NCBI GenBank assembly: GCA_016709665.1
Contig: JADJMI010000028.1
Coordinates: 248,001 to 312,000 of the forward strand
Direction: 5' to 3'
Length of the DNA: 64,000 bases
Source of the DNA: Betaproteobacteria bacterium
Lineage (GTDB): Bacteria; Pseudomonadota; Gammaproteobacteria; Burkholderiales; Usitatibacteraceae
Below, one piece after another: positions 50,408 to 60,175 of the stretch; the stretch's first letter is position 1, and each line of letters opens with the position of its first letter. A program made the translations under genes and the position numbers. The notes beneath the pieces were generated by a model, which searched no databases, was not told where the DNA came from, and saw nothing but the letters and a program-made list of their open reading frames with translations.

Positions 50408-52542
50408 GAAACGGCGTCGGCCTCGGCGCCGCGCTCGCGCGCGACTTCGTGCAGGGCCGCTTCGATCGAGGGGCCGGCGAATCCGGGGCCGTCCACCCGT
50501 TCGGCCCGCCCGGCTTCCCGGCGCTCGCGCAGCTCGTCGAGCGCGATGGCGAAGGACCGTCCCGCCGCGAGGTCCTTGAACACGCAGGCGCCCTGCACCG
50601 GGCTCACCCAGTTGAGGCGGCAGCGGTGCTTGCGGCCGTCCTCCTCGGTGAACTCGAACCAGGCGCCGCGCACGAGGCCTTCGTCCTCCAGGGCCCGGCT
50701 CGCGACGTTGAGCGTCGCGGTGACGTCATCTTCGTAGGAAGCGCCGGGGCCGGCCGTGAGGCGCAGTTCGCCGTGGGCCGCCGCCGCCGGGGAGCGCTCG
50801 AGCTCCGAGTGGATCTGGCGCATCTGCTCCATCAGGGCGTCGGCCTCGCCCCGGGCGAGCCCCGCCCGCAGGAACCCCTGCTTCATCCGGTAGCGCAGCG
50901 ACGGCAGCAGCGTCGCGAGGCGCAGGCGCTCGGCTTCCGAGACGCGGGGCGTCAGGGTCCAGAGCAGGTCCTCGAGCGCCTCGAGGTCCGCGAGCCAGAG
51001 GGTGCCCCCCTTGCCCTCGGTGCGGTGGTCGTGGGCGAGCACGGGCCGCCACGCGTGATAGGCGAAGCTGGCCGCGGCCGCCGGGCAATGGGCCGCCCCG
51101 ACGCGGTGGGCGATCTCGAGCGAGGCATCCTGCACGGCCGTGAGGCGCCGTTCGTCCTCGCGCAGCATGGCCACGACCTCGTCCAGTTCCGCCTGCGCGT
51201 CGTGGTGCTTTTCCGCGATCGCGGCCAGCCGGTCGCGGGCGTCGGCGAAGGCGGAAGTCTCGCTCGGATCCGTGCCGACGAGGGCCTCGGTCTCCGCCAC
51301 CAGCCACTCCGAGGGGCTGCGGCCGTCCACGCGCGGCTCGTCGGGCGAGGCGCCCAGTTCCGCCATGGCGTCGATGAGGCCGCGGATGGGATGGTGCGGG
51401 TCGGTGAAGAGCGCGCGGTCGGCGAGCGCGGCCTTGAGGACCGGAATCTGCAGCCGGCCGATCTGGGCCTTGGCCTGGTCCGTGAGCGCGGCACCCGCGA
51501 AGAGGCGTTCGAAGAGGGCTTCGACGAGGTCCGCCACGAGCGCATCCACCGTGTCGAGCGAAGGGGCCATCGCTTCCCGGGCCGCGCGGACGGTGCCCAG
51601 GGAAACTTCCCCGGCTTGCCCGGGCGGCACGCGGGCATCGAGCGCCTTGAGGGCCGCCAGCAGTTCGGGCCGGACCTGGACGGTGACGAGCCCGGCCGCC
51701 TCGGGGCCGGTGGCTGGCGGTGCATCGGCTGGCGCATTCGCAACGGCCGGCGTCGATGCCGCGCCCCCCGGCCCGCGGGCCGTGGCCACCATGCGGTCGA
51801 ACAAGCGGGCATCGCGCGCGGCCGCCGCGCCCGGGGGCGGTGCGGTCGTGGTGCGGGCGTTGGCGCTGCCCACCGCCTGCGGGGTGCCGTAGCTGCGCTT
51901 CAGTTGGGGGAGGACGCCGTGCTCCGCGAGCAGGGCATTGGCCGCCTTGTAGGTCGCCGGCATGGCTTCGAGCAGGGCCGGCGAAAAGGCCGCGAACGCG
52001 GCGAAGCGCGCCGGCATGCCGACGCCCGGCGCGGCCAGCGCGTCGAGCAGCGCGCGGGCGAAGACGCGCGGAAAGGCGGGGTTGCGATCCTCGGCGAGCG
52101 ACCCGGTGCCCAGCACCTCCGCGAGGCGCTCGGTCACGAGGAACAACTCCTCGGACACCGCCTCGCGCAGGCGCCGCGTGGCGTTGCCCACCACGATCTC
52201 CTCCTGCACCTCGTCGTCGGCGACCAGGGAGAGCGAGGCGAGCGACAGGACGGAAGTCTTGGACAAGGCGTTCTCGCCCGGGGACAGCTTCGCGTCGTAG
52301 CGCGCGATCACGTGCCGCCGCACGCTCGCGTCGAAGCCCGGCAGGATCGTGCGAAGCAGGTCGATCGCCTCGCGCAGCGGCCGCCACTTCTCGCGCTCAC
52401 CCGTGGTGGCGAGCTGCTGCTCCAGGACTTCCAGCACGCCGGCGGCTTCCGCGGAGAGCGAAGCGGAGAACACGGCGGCCATGCGATCCCGGACGTCGCG
52501 GGCGAGCGCGGCGGGGCGCGGGGTTGGCGGCGTCGGAGTCAT
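50404..52542 (-). CDS. DUF1631-family protein
   Basis: 712 aa, soluble, rich in Ala and Glu helices. Matches the DUF1631 layout in betaproteobacteria: an all-helical body and a conserved C-terminal section with GAWFEFTEEDGRKHRCRLNW, VSPVQGACVFKDLAAGRSFA. Such C-terminal segments resemble PilZ-like c-di-GMP modules (inference). It starts 12 nt after the ATPase D gene, on the same strand, and may be cotranscribed, an association I do not know from elsewhere. Function unknown. Confidence 0.8.
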   Translation of the reverse strand: MTPTPPTPRPAALARDVRDRMAAVFSASLSAEAAGVLEVLEQQLATTGEREKWRPLREAIDLLRTILPGFDASVRRHVIARYDAKLSPGENALSKTSVLSLASLSLVADDEVQEEIVVGNATRRLREAVSEELFLVTERLAEVLGTGSLAEDRNPAFPRVFARALLDALAAPGVGMPARFAAFAAFSPALLEAMPATYKAANALLAEHGVLPQLKRSYGTPQAVGSANARTTTAPPPGAAAARDARLFDRMVATARGPGGAASTPAVANAPADAPPATGPEAAGLVTVQVRPELLAALKALDARVPPGQAGEVSLGTVRAAREAMAPSLDTVDALVADLVEALFERLFAGAALTDQAKAQIGRLQIPVLKAALADRALFTDPHHPIRGLIDAMAELGASPDEPRVDGRSPSEWLVAETEALVGTDPSETSAFADARDRLAAIAEKHHDAQAELDEVVAMLREDERRLTAVQDASLEIAHRVGAAHCPAAAASFAYHAWRPVLAHDHRTEGKGGTLWLADLEALEDLLWTLTPRVSEAERLRLATLLPSLRYRMKQGFLRAGLARGEADALMEQMRQIHSELERSPAAAAHGELRLTAGPGASYEDDVTATLNVASRALEDEGLVRGAWFEFTEEDGRKHRCRLNWVSPVQGACVFKDLAAGRSFAIALDELRERREAGRAERVDGPGFAGPSIEAALHEVARERGAEADAVS

Positions 52543-52554
52543 GACGCCGACAGT

Positions 52555-53190
52555 TTAGGCCAAGGAGCGCCGGCGGTCTTGCGCGGGGGCAGGAACCTGG
52601 CGGCCGTGGCGCATCGCGATGGCGTCCTCCCGCTCGAGGTCCTCGAGGCGCGTCTCGAGCTCCGCCAGCAGGCGGTCGCGTTCGGGAATCAGCACGTCGG
52701 CCAGGGCCCGGGCGCGGCGGATGGCGCGCCGGTACTCGCCGGAGAGCCGCTCCAGGTTGCCGGTCACGCCGCCCAGGCGCGTGGCGAGCGCGAGAAGGTC
52801 GGCGAAGGCCGCGGCGCATGCCCGCGATTCGGGACTCGACCCGCCCGCCGGCATCGGCGTGGCGTCGGTCTCCAGCGTCGCCACGACCAGCTTGACGCCC
52901 ATCACGGCGCGCCGGTCGAGCCGAAGCAGGGCAGCCCCGGGGGGCCGGGCGGGCAGCACCGAGAGTTCCTCCAGGCCGTGCCTGCCGAGCGCCGCCGCAA
53001 GAGCCGATGCCGCGCGCCGTGCGGCATCGTCGGCTTCGCGCCGCAGTCCCTCCAGCGTCCCCAGCTCGCGCACGATCTCGCCGGCGAGGAGCAGGCACTT
53101 CTCCTCGAGGAACGCGTGCCCCTCGGCCATCGCGCGCCGCTCCTCGCGATGCTCGAGGACGGCGCTGCGGCTGGCCGCTTCCTCGCCCAT
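52555..53190 (-). CDS. V/A-type ATPase subunit D
   Basis: 211 aa. Two long helices typical of the central shaft: LEEKCLLLAGEIVRELGTLE near the start and RRARALADVLIPERDRLLAE near the end. Forms the rotor with F. Last ATPase gene, 3 nt after subunit B. Confidence 0.85.
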   Translation of the reverse strand: MGEEAASRSAVLEHREERRAMAEGHAFLEEKCLLLAGEIVRELGTLEGLRREADDAARRAASALAAALGRHGLEELSVLPARPPGAALLRLDRRAVMGVKLVVATLETDATPMPAGGSSPESRACAAAFADLLALATRLGGVTGNLERLSGEYRRAIRRARALADVLIPERDRLLAELETRLEDLEREDAIAMRHGRQVPAPAQDRRRSLA

Positions 53191-53193
53191 GGG

Positions 53194-54585
53194 TCAGGTC
53201 CGCCCGGCCGGCGCGTTCACGTGCTCGCGCAACTGGCGGTCCGAGAGCCGCGTGAGGTCCGCCGCCGGCAGGTCCCCGAGCAGCCGCCATCCCAGGGCGA
53301 GGCTTTCGGCGAAGGCGCGCGGGCCCTCCTGCCGCACCAGCCGTTGCTCGAAGGCTTCGCCGAAGGCGAGGTAGCGACGGTCCGCCTCCGACAGGCCCTC
53401 CTCGCCCACGACGCTCGCGAGCACGCGCGTCTGCGCGGCGCGCGCGTAGGCGGCGTACAGCTGGCTCGCGAGGGCCGGGTGGTCGGGGTGGGTGTAGTCG
53501 CCGCCGGTGCCGTCCTTCATGAGGCGCGAGAGGCTCGGCAGCACGTTCACGGGCGGGTACACGCCGCGCCGGTCGAGGTCCCGGGCGAGGACGACCTGCC
53601 CCTCGGTGATGTACCCGGTGAGGTCGGGGATCGGGTGCGTGATGTCGTCCGAGGGCATCGTGAGGATCGACAGCTGGGTGAGCGTGCCCCTCGCGCCCTT
53701 GAGGCACCCGGCGCGCTCGAAGATCGTCGCGAGGTCCGAATAGAGGTAGCCCGGGAAGCCCTTGCGGCTCGGGATCTCGCCCTTGGAGGACGACACCTCG
53801 CGCAGGGCCTCGCAGTAGTTCGTCATGTCCGTGAGGATCACGAGGACGTGCTTGCCCTCGACGAAGGCGAGGTACTCCGCGGCGGTGAGCGCGAAGCGCG
53901 GCGTGAGCAGGCGCTGGGTGGACGAATCGCTCGCGAGGTTGAGGAAGAGGGCCGTGCGTTCCAGGGCCCCGCCGCGCTCGAGGCTCGAGCGGAAATACTC
54001 GGCGCTGTCGTGCGCGAGGCCGATGCCGGCGAAGACGATGGCGAAGTCCTCGCCCGCGCGCCGGGGCAGCCGCGCGTGCGAGGCGATCTCGACGGCGAGC
54101 CGGTCGTGGGGCAGGCCGCCGCCGGAGAACACCGGCAGCTTCTGCCCGCGCACCAGGCTGTTGAGCAGGTCGATCGCGGTGATGCCCGTCTCGATGAAGT
54201 CGCGCGGCGGCTCGCGCGAGACCGGGTTGAAGGGCAGGCCGTCGATGGGCAGGCGCTGGTGCGCGGCGACCGGGGGGCCGCCGTCGATCGCCCGGCCCAC
54301 CCCGTCGAAGACGCGGCCGAGGATGCCGGGGCCGAGCGCGAAGGCGAGGGGCTCGCCGTGGAAGCGCACCACGGTGCCCTCGAGCGGCAATCCCGCGGTC
54401 GATTCGAGCACCTCGATGGTGAGGCGCTCGCGGTCGGCGGCCGCGACGCGACCCAGGCGGATGCGTCCGTCCGGGCCGGTCACCTCGACGGCGTCGCCCA
54501 GTCCCGCCTCCGGCGTGCCCTCGAGGAAGAGCAGCGGACCTTCGAGACCGACGGCCGCGTTCTCGGCGAGCAGGCGCGGCTTCAT
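53194..54585 (-). CDS. V/A-type ATPase subunit B
   Basis: 463 aa from ATG 54585, which overlaps the A stop. Non-catalytic nucleotide-binding fold with PVFSGGGLPHDRLAVEIASH in place of the P-loop, then MTNYCEALREVSSSKGEIPS and GRKGFPGYLYSDLATIFERA (as RKGFPGYLYSDLATIFER). Alternates with A in the A3B3 head. Confidence 0.93.
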   Translation of the reverse strand: MKPRLLAENAAVGLEGPLLFLEGTPEAGLGDAVEVTGPDGRIRLGRVAAADRERLTIEVLESTAGLPLEGTVVRFHGEPLAFALGPGILGRVFDGVGRAIDGGPPVAAHQRLPIDGLPFNPVSREPPRDFIETGITAIDLLNSLVRGQKLPVFSGGGLPHDRLAVEIASHARLPRRAGEDFAIVFAGIGLAHDSAEYFRSSLERGGALERTALFLNLASDSSTQRLLTPRFALTAAEYLAFVEGKHVLVILTDMTNYCEALREVSSSKGEIPSRKGFPGYLYSDLATIFERAGCLKGARGTLTQLSILTMPSDDITHPIPDLTGYITEGQVVLARDLDRRGVYPPVNVLPSLSRLMKDGTGGDYTHPDHPALASQLYAAYARAAQTRVLASVVGEEGLSEADRRYLAFGEAFEQRLVRQEGPRAFAESLALGWRLLGDLPAADLTRLSDRQLREHVNAPAGRT

Positions 54586-56327
54586 GCGCCCGCCTCTTCC
54601 GGCTCGAGGTCCGCGAAGGCCGACTCCAGGTCGGCCCGCAGTTCGTCCAGGCGCGCGAGTTCGTCCTCGCCCGTGTCCTCGCCCATGCGCGCGAGCGGGC
54701 GAAGGCAGGCGAGGCCCGCGATGCGGGCCGGTGCGATGCCGCGGGCGAGCGCGCCTTCGGCGAGTTCCACGAAGCGACCGGCGACCGCCATCATGGCCGC
54801 CTGCTTGGCCGGGCTCGCGAGTCGGTCCTTCGGTGCGAAGGCCGACTGGCGCAGGAACGCCTCGTTCACGAGGTCCGCGCAAAGCAGGGTCACCTGCTGG
54901 CGCGCCGGCAGCGCGTCCTTGCCGATGATGCGGGCCATGCGCTCCAGGCGCGATTGCTCGTCGAGCAGCGTGAGGAAGCGGCGCCGCAGGGCGAGCCAGT
55001 TCGGGTTGCCGCGTTCGCTCCACCAGGGCGCGAAGGCCGAGGCATCCTCCGCGTAGGATTGCAGCGGGTGCACCGCCGGGTAGAAGCGGGCCTGCGCGCG
55101 CTTCGCGTCGAGGGCCCAGTAGCTGCGCACGAACCGCTTGGTGTGGCTCGTCACGGGCTCGGAGAAGTCCCCCGAGGGCGGGCTGATCGCGCCCATCACG
55201 GTGACCGAGCCGGTGCGCCCGCCCAGGGTCTCCACGCGCGCGGCGCGCTCGTAGAAATCGGCGATGCGGCTGGCGAGGTACGCCGGATAGCCGCCTTCGC
55301 CGGGCAGTTCGCCGAATCGCCCCGACACCTCGCGAAGCGCCTCCGCCCAGCGGCTCGTGGAGTCGGCCATCAGCGCCACGTCGAGTCCCATGTCGCGGAA
55401 GTACTCCGCGACGGTGATGGCGCAGTAGATGCTGGCCTCGCGCGCGGCCACCGGCATGTTCGAGGTGTTCGCGATGATGACCGTGCGCTCCATGAGCGGC
55501 CGGCCGGTGCGCGGGTCGTCGAGTCGCGGGAACTCCTCGAGCACGCCGGCCATCTCGTTGCCGCGCTCGCCGCAGCCCAGGTACACGATCACGTCGGCGG
55601 CGCATCCCTTGGCGAGGGTTTCGAGGAGGACCGTCTTGCCGGTGCCGAAGCCGCCGGGGATCGCGGCCTTGCCGCCGAGCGCCACCGGAAAGAGCGAATC
55701 GAGGATGCGCTGGCCGGTGACGAGCGGCGTGACGGAGGCCAGGCGCCGTCGCGAGGGACGCGGCACGCGCACCGGCCAGGCGTGGGACATGGCCACGGCC
55801 ACCTCGCCGCCGGCCGTCGCGATGCGGGCGAGCGGTTCGTCGTCGTCGTATTCGCCCTCGGGCCGGATGTCGAGCACCCGGCCTTCCACGCCGGGCGGCA
55901 CGAGCGCGGCGAGGCGACGCCCGCCGGCGACGACGATGTCGCCGATGGAGGCGCCTGCCGCCATGGCATCGCCCGGGGCGGCGGCCGGTGCGAACGGGAA
56001 GCGCGTGGCCGGCGCTTCGCGCAGCCCCGCCGCGAGACGATCGGGCGCGCCCGAGAGCGGGCGCAGCAGCCCGTCGAAGATGCGCCCGAGGAGCGCGGGC
56101 CCCACGCGGATCGCGAGGGGCGCGCCGTCGCCCACGACCTCGATGCCCGGCCGAAGCCCCGTGGTGTCCTCGTAGACCTGCACCACGATCTCGTCGCGGT
56201 CGAGGCGGACGACCTCGCCGAGCAGGCGCGCAGGCCCGACCCGGACCGATTCGCGCAGCTGGAAGGGGCCCTCGGCGCGGGCGCGCAGCACGGGACCGGC
56301 CAGCTTCACGGCGATGGCGCGGCTCAC
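54582..56327 (-). CDS. V/A-type ATPase catalytic subunit A
   Basis: 581 aa from GTG 56327 overlapping the E stop. P-loop GGFGTGKT (225-232) with a shifted first residue compared with the usual GPFGSGKT. The catalytic Glu is in YLGCGERGNEMAGVLEEFPR, and MADSTSRWAEALREVSGRFG is present. It hydrolyses or makes ATP with B. Insert region (residues about 120-200) is present, so not an F-type beta. Confidence 0.95.
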   Translation of the reverse strand: MSRAIAVKLAGPVLRARAEGPFQLRESVRVGPARLLGEVVRLDRDEIVVQVYEDTTGLRPGIEVVGDGAPLAIRVGPALLGRIFDGLLRPLSGAPDRLAAGLREAPATRFPFAPAAAPGDAMAAGASIGDIVVAGGRRLAALVPPGVEGRVLDIRPEGEYDDDEPLARIATAGGEVAVAMSHAWPVRVPRPSRRRLASVTPLVTGQRILDSLFPVALGGKAAIPGGFGTGKTVLLETLAKGCAADVIVYLGCGERGNEMAGVLEEFPRLDDPRTGRPLMERTVIIANTSNMPVAAREASIYCAITVAEYFRDMGLDVALMADSTSRWAEALREVSGRFGELPGEGGYPAYLASRIADFYERAARVETLGGRTGSVTVMGAISPPSGDFSEPVTSHTKRFVRSYWALDAKRAQARFYPAVHPLQSYAEDASAFAPWWSERGNPNWLALRRRFLTLLDEQSRLERMARIIGKDALPARQQVTLLCADLVNEAFLRQSAFAPKDRLASPAKQAAMMAVAGRFVELAEGALARGIAPARIAGLACLRPLARMGEDTGEDELARLDELRADLESAFADLEPEEAGA

Positions 56328-56941
56328 GCGGGCGACTCCCCGAGGCCGAGCGCGTCGGCGAGCCGGGCGTCGATGGCGCCGCGGTCGGCGAGCAGTCCGG
56401 ACGCCGACGCGTCGACGACGCTGCCGCCGGCGCGCACCACGAGGCCCGCCTCGATCGTCGCGCATTCGTCGAACGCGACCGGACCGGCGCCGCTCGCGAC
56501 CACCGCTCGGGCGAAGTCCTCGCGCTCCCGCTGCGGCCATCCCGCGGCATGGCTCACGCGCCAGGGACCCTTCCCGAGCGCCTCCACGGCGGCTTCGCGC
56601 ACGAGCGCCGTCCAGGCCGCGCGCGAGACGGGCCCGGCCCATCGCGCCTGCAGGGCGGCGGGCAGCACGCGCCAGGCGGCGTCGATGCGTGCGCGCAGGC
56701 GACGCTGGGCGGCGAGGCGCGTTGCCGTCGCGAGGCGCGCGTCGAGTGCCGCGAGCCGCTCGCGCAGGCGCCGCCTTTCCGGAACGAGGGCGTCGTGCAC
56801 GCGTTCGCGGGCGGCACGTCGTCCCTGGGCCACGAGGGCCCGTGCGGTGGCGCGCGCTTCGGCCTCGATGGCGTCGATGCGCGCGGCACGGTCCGTCTCG
56901 ATCAGCTCGAGCAGCGCCGCGAGGGGGTCGCGATCGTTCAC
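56324..56941 (-). CDS. V/A-type ATPase subunit E
   Basis: 205 aa from GTG 56941 (MNDRDPLAALLELIETDRAA), overlapping the F stop. N-terminal coiled-coil (residues 1-90, charged) then a globular domain with VVRAGGSVVDASASGLLADR near the end. Peripheral stalk with G/H. Confidence 0.85.
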   Translation of the reverse strand: MNDRDPLAALLELIETDRAARIDAIEAEARATARALVAQGRRAARERVHDALVPERRRLRERLAALDARLATATRLAAQRRLRARIDAAWRVLPAALQARWAGPVSRAAWTALVREAAVEALGKGPWRVSHAAGWPQREREDFARAVVASGAGPVAFDECATIEAGLVVRAGGSVVDASASGLLADRGAIDARLADALGLGESPA

Positions 56942-57240
56942 CGGGTTTCCTCGAGGCCGAGTTGCCGACGATGGCGTGCCGAGTCGTCGGCGAAGTCGAG
57001 ACCGGCCCGAAGGTCGGGTACGACGACCGTCACGGGAAGCACCGCCGCCACGGCGGCGCCGAGGATGCCCGGGGGAATTCGGGCGGCGACCTCCGCCGAG
57101 ACGAGGACCACGGGCGCCTCGGCACGCGCCCGCGCGAGGGCGCGCGTTTCGTCGCCCGGGGCCACGGTGCGTGTCACGACGCCGGCGAGGCGGAAGCCCG
57201 CGCCCGCCACTTCGTCGCCCAGGTGGATCGGGGCGGCCAT
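56938..57240 (-). CDS. V/A-type ATPase subunit F
   Basis: 100 aa. LGDEVAGAGFRLAGVVTRTV, then PVVLVSAEVAARIPPGILGA: the small CheY-like F subunit that sits on the rotor. Confidence 0.88.
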   Translation of the reverse strand: MAAPIHLGDEVAGAGFRLAGVVTRTVAPGDETRALARARAEAPVVLVSAEVAARIPPGILGAAVAAVLPVTVVVPDLRAGLDFADDSARHRRQLGLEETR

Positions 57241-57591
57241 CTAGGCCAGCCGGTTGAGGATGAGGATCGAGACGATCAGCCCGTAGATCGCGATGCCTTC
57301 GGCGAGCCCCACGAAGATGAGCAGGCGCGCCATGAGCTCGGGCTTCTCGGCGAGGGCGCCGACGGCGGCGGTGCCCACCTTCGCGACGGCGTAGCCCGCG
57401 GCGAGGGAGGAGAGCGCCGTCGCCGCGGCGGCGGCGGCGAAGCCCCATCCCAGCGCCTGCGGATCGAGCGGGGAGGCCCCGATGGCCGCGGCGAGGGCCG
57501 GGGTCGCGACGACGAGGGAAGCGGCCGCGATCAGCACGGCGATCACGGCCGCGAAGGCGAGCAGGGCGCCGGCGGGGGAGACGGGTTTCAT
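57241..57591 (-). CDS. V/A-type ATPase proteolipid subunit K (c-ring)
   Basis: 116 aa. N-terminal hydrophobic segment (residues about 8-37), like a signal peptide, then a two-helix hairpin with the ion-carrying Glu98 in VGLAEGIAIYG. The first helix (GWGFAAAAAATALSSLAAGY) has no Gln or Thr pattern of Na+-type rings, so H+ specificity is more likely (inference). Overlaps the I gene at its start. Confidence 0.88.
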   Translation of the reverse strand: MKPVSPAGALLAFAAVIAVLIAAASLVVATPALAAAIGASPLDPQALGWGFAAAAAATALSSLAAGYAVAKVGTAAVGALAEKPELMARLLIFVGLAEGIAIYGLIVSILILNRLA

Positions 57592-59411
57592 CCTGGTTGC
57601 TCCTGGACGAACGACGGTGGGGGCGCCAGGGGCCGGAACGGCCGTCCGGCGCCGGTGAGGAAACGCGCGAAGAATTCGAAGAGCACGAGGCGCGTGGCCT
57701 GGATGGAGACCACGAGGGCCTCGAGGACGATGACGAGCGCGTTGCCCGCCACGAGGATGGCGATGCGGGCGAGGCCGCCTTCGGCCTGCTCCGCGAGCGC
57801 GCTCACCGCGGAGGACAGGCCGGCATGGGCGAGGGCGAAGGCGCCCACGCGCGCGAAGGAGAGCGTGTTGATGGCCAGTTGCAGCACGCGCTCGGCGAGC
57901 TCGCCCAGCCCCGCGAGCGCGGCCGACGCGGAGCGCGCGTGCACGGCATGGCCCGCGACGAAGGCGAAGGCGCCCGCGAGCGCGAGCCAGCGCGCCTCGG
58001 GCGCCACGAATCCCGCCCCGAGGCCCGCGTGGATCGCGAGGAGCCCGAGGTCTTCGCCGAGCAGGCGGGCCGTCTCGCCGCGCCAGTACGAGCCCAACGC
58101 GTGCAGCACGAGCCCGATCGCGAGGAACGCGGCACCCGCGACGAGGGGGACGGCCAGCACGGCCACCGGATCGGCGAGGGGATCGGTCCACAGGGCGGGG
58201 ATCGCGCCGTGCAGGCTGAAGACGCTGCCGAACACGAAGCCGAAGGCGACCGCGGACAGGCCGCCCGCCACGAGCAGGCGCCCGAGCGGCGTGCGGTGCC
58301 GGAGCGCGAAGCCCGCCGCGGCCACGAGGAGGCCCTGGCCGACGTCGCCGAACATGTAGCCGAAGAGCAGGGGCACGGCGAACGCGAGCACGAGGGTGGG
58401 ATCGGCCTCGGTCGCGCCCGGGACGCCCAGGGCGCGCGGAAAGATCTCGAAGGCCCGTGCCCAGCGCGGGTTGGCGAAGAGGAGCGGCGCACGGGCATGG
58501 GCCGGCGGCGGGGCGAGGTGGATGAGCGCCCTCGCGCCCGACCGGGCTGCCGCCGATCGCAGCGCTTCCCCCGTGGGATCGCTGGACCAACCGGTGACCC
58601 AGGCGAAGCGCTCGCCGCTTTCGAGCGCATCCACGTGCTCGATGACCCAGGCGAGGCGCGCGAGGCCCGCGAGTTCCCGGGCGAGCCCGTGGTGACGGCC
58701 CGCCTCGTCGATGCGCCGGCGAAGCGCCCGGTCCTCGCATTCCAGTTCCGCGAGGCGGCGTTCGATGGCGAGGCCGTCGGCCTGCGCGTCGCCGGTGATC
58801 CAGCGCGGCACCGGATGCAGGCGGCCATGGGACGCGGCGGCCTGCCGCGCCGCGCGATCGAGATCCGCGTCGGTTCCGAGGACGAGGGCGTAACGCCGGC
58901 CGCCGGCGAAGATCGGCTGCGCCAGCAATGGCCCGGGCCGCTCGTCCTCGTCGCGGGGGGCGAGCTCCCACAGCGCCGCCTGTGCGATCGGGCCGGCGCG
59001 GGCGAGGGCGCCGGCATCGAATCCCGCCTGTGCCAGCCCGGGCAGCAGCGCGAGCCAGCGCAACTGCTCGTCTCGCGCGAGGGCGTTGGCCTCGTGCGCG
59101 CGGATGAGGGGCTCGGCCTCGCACGACCAGGCGTCGAGCGCGGCGAGCCCGCGCTCGAGCGTCACCGCCGGCGGTTCGGGCACGTTGGCGGAGGCGGGAT
59201 CCGGATCCGGCCACCACGGCGCGTAGCGGGAGCGGTACTCGGCCAGGCGGGCCAGGGGTGCCCGCAACCGCGCGAAGGCCTCGGGCAGGGTCGCGCCCTC
59301 GCGCGCCTCCAGTTCGACGGCCCCGGTCGCGGCCAGCGCGGCGATGAGCGCGAGGCAGTCGTCCCGGGCGACCAGCGCCTCGAACCATCGCGCGGGGCGG
59401 GGGCGGATCAC
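57588..59411 (-). CDS. V/A-type ATPase subunit I (a)
   Basis: 607 aa from GTG 59411. N-terminal soluble half (1-330), then C-terminal eight-helix region beginning FAVPLLFGYMFGDVGQGLLV. The essential arginine is Arg574 in LVVSIQATRLVLFEFF. It forms the ion half-channels with the K ring. Confidence 0.93.
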   Translation of the reverse strand: MIRPRPARWFEALVARDDCLALIAALAATGAVELEAREGATLPEAFARLRAPLARLAEYRSRYAPWWPDPDPASANVPEPPAVTLERGLAALDAWSCEAEPLIRAHEANALARDEQLRWLALLPGLAQAGFDAGALARAGPIAQAALWELAPRDEDERPGPLLAQPIFAGGRRYALVLGTDADLDRAARQAAASHGRLHPVPRWITGDAQADGLAIERRLAELECEDRALRRRIDEAGRHHGLARELAGLARLAWVIEHVDALESGERFAWVTGWSSDPTGEALRSAAARSGARALIHLAPPPAHARAPLLFANPRWARAFEIFPRALGVPGATEADPTLVLAFAVPLLFGYMFGDVGQGLLVAAAGFALRHRTPLGRLLVAGGLSAVAFGFVFGSVFSLHGAIPALWTDPLADPVAVLAVPLVAGAAFLAIGLVLHALGSYWRGETARLLGEDLGLLAIHAGLGAGFVAPEARWLALAGAFAFVAGHAVHARSASAALAGLGELAERVLQLAINTLSFARVGAFALAHAGLSSAVSALAEQAEGGLARIAILVAGNALVIVLEALVVSIQATRLVLFEFFARFLTGAGRPFRPLAPPPSFVQEQPG

Positions 59412-60175
59412 GGCACCGGCCTCGCGAGGGGCAGGGCGATTCGCCGCGCCATCTCGCCGCGCAGGCGTTGGATGTCGAGGGCGCCCAGGGCCAGCCACGC
59501 GAATACCGCGGTGGGCTCGAGCGGGTGTCGGCGCAAGCGCCTCGTGACGGCCGCGTCGAAGGCCTCGTCGTGGCGCGCGGACGCGGGCACTTGCGGATCG
59601 GCGAGGCGCGCGAGGTGGCCGGCGACCAGGCCGGTGAACTCCTCGAGCGCGGTGCCCGCGAATTCGCCCCGAGGCAGGCGCCGTCGCCACTCCACGAGCC
59701 AGGCGGTGCCGAGGCGCGAGCGATCGGGCCAGGCTGCGGCGAACGGCGCGAGCGGGCCTTGCGCGAGCACGGCGCGGCGCTCCTCCGGCGAGGCTTTCGC
59801 CACGGCGGCGAGATCGGGATCGCTCGCCATCCACGCCGGGACGGCTTCGCCGCCCGCCAGGTGGCCCAGCGCGGGAAGGCACGCAAGGGCGCCGCACCAG
59901 GCGATGGCCGGATACCAGCTCGCGGGCATCCAGCGGCAGGCATCGCCCAGCAACGCCCGCCAGGCGTCGCGGCAGGCGCGGTCGAGGCCATGCAGGTCCG
60001 GTACGGCGGCGAGCGGGCCGGCGAGCGGGGCGAGGTTCGTTCCGCGCACGAGGTCGAGTACCGGGCCGGTCTCGCGCGAGCGTTCGATGCCGCTCCAGGC
60101 CGCGGGATCGAGGCGGCGGGAAAGGCGCGCATGCAGGCGCGAGAGGGCGTACTCGAGGCTGCCGGCGAGGATCAC
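59408..60175 (-). CDS. V/A-type ATPase subunit C (d)
   Basis: 255 aa from GTG 60175 (MILAGSLEYALSRLHARLSR). All-helical subunit that connects rotor shaft and K ring; weaker sequence match than A or B, assigned by length, the LEYALSRLHARLS opening and position. Confidence 0.75.
   Translation of the reverse strand: MILAGSLEYALSRLHARLSRRLDPAAWSGIERSRETGPVLDLVRGTNLAPLAGPLAAVPDLHGLDRACRDAWRALLGDACRWMPASWYPAIAWCGALACLPALGHLAGGEAVPAWMASDPDLAAVAKASPEERRAVLAQGPLAPFAAAWPDRSRLGTAWLVEWRRRLPRGEFAGTALEEFTGLVAGHLARLADPQVPASARHDEAFDAAVTRRLRRHPLEPTAVFAWLALGALDIQRLRGEMARRIALPLARPVP

Noticed and set aside
57241..60132. 963-codon minus-strand frame over ATPase C and I
   Set aside because: Only the last 117 codons (subunit K) are real; the rest is frame shadow over I and C.
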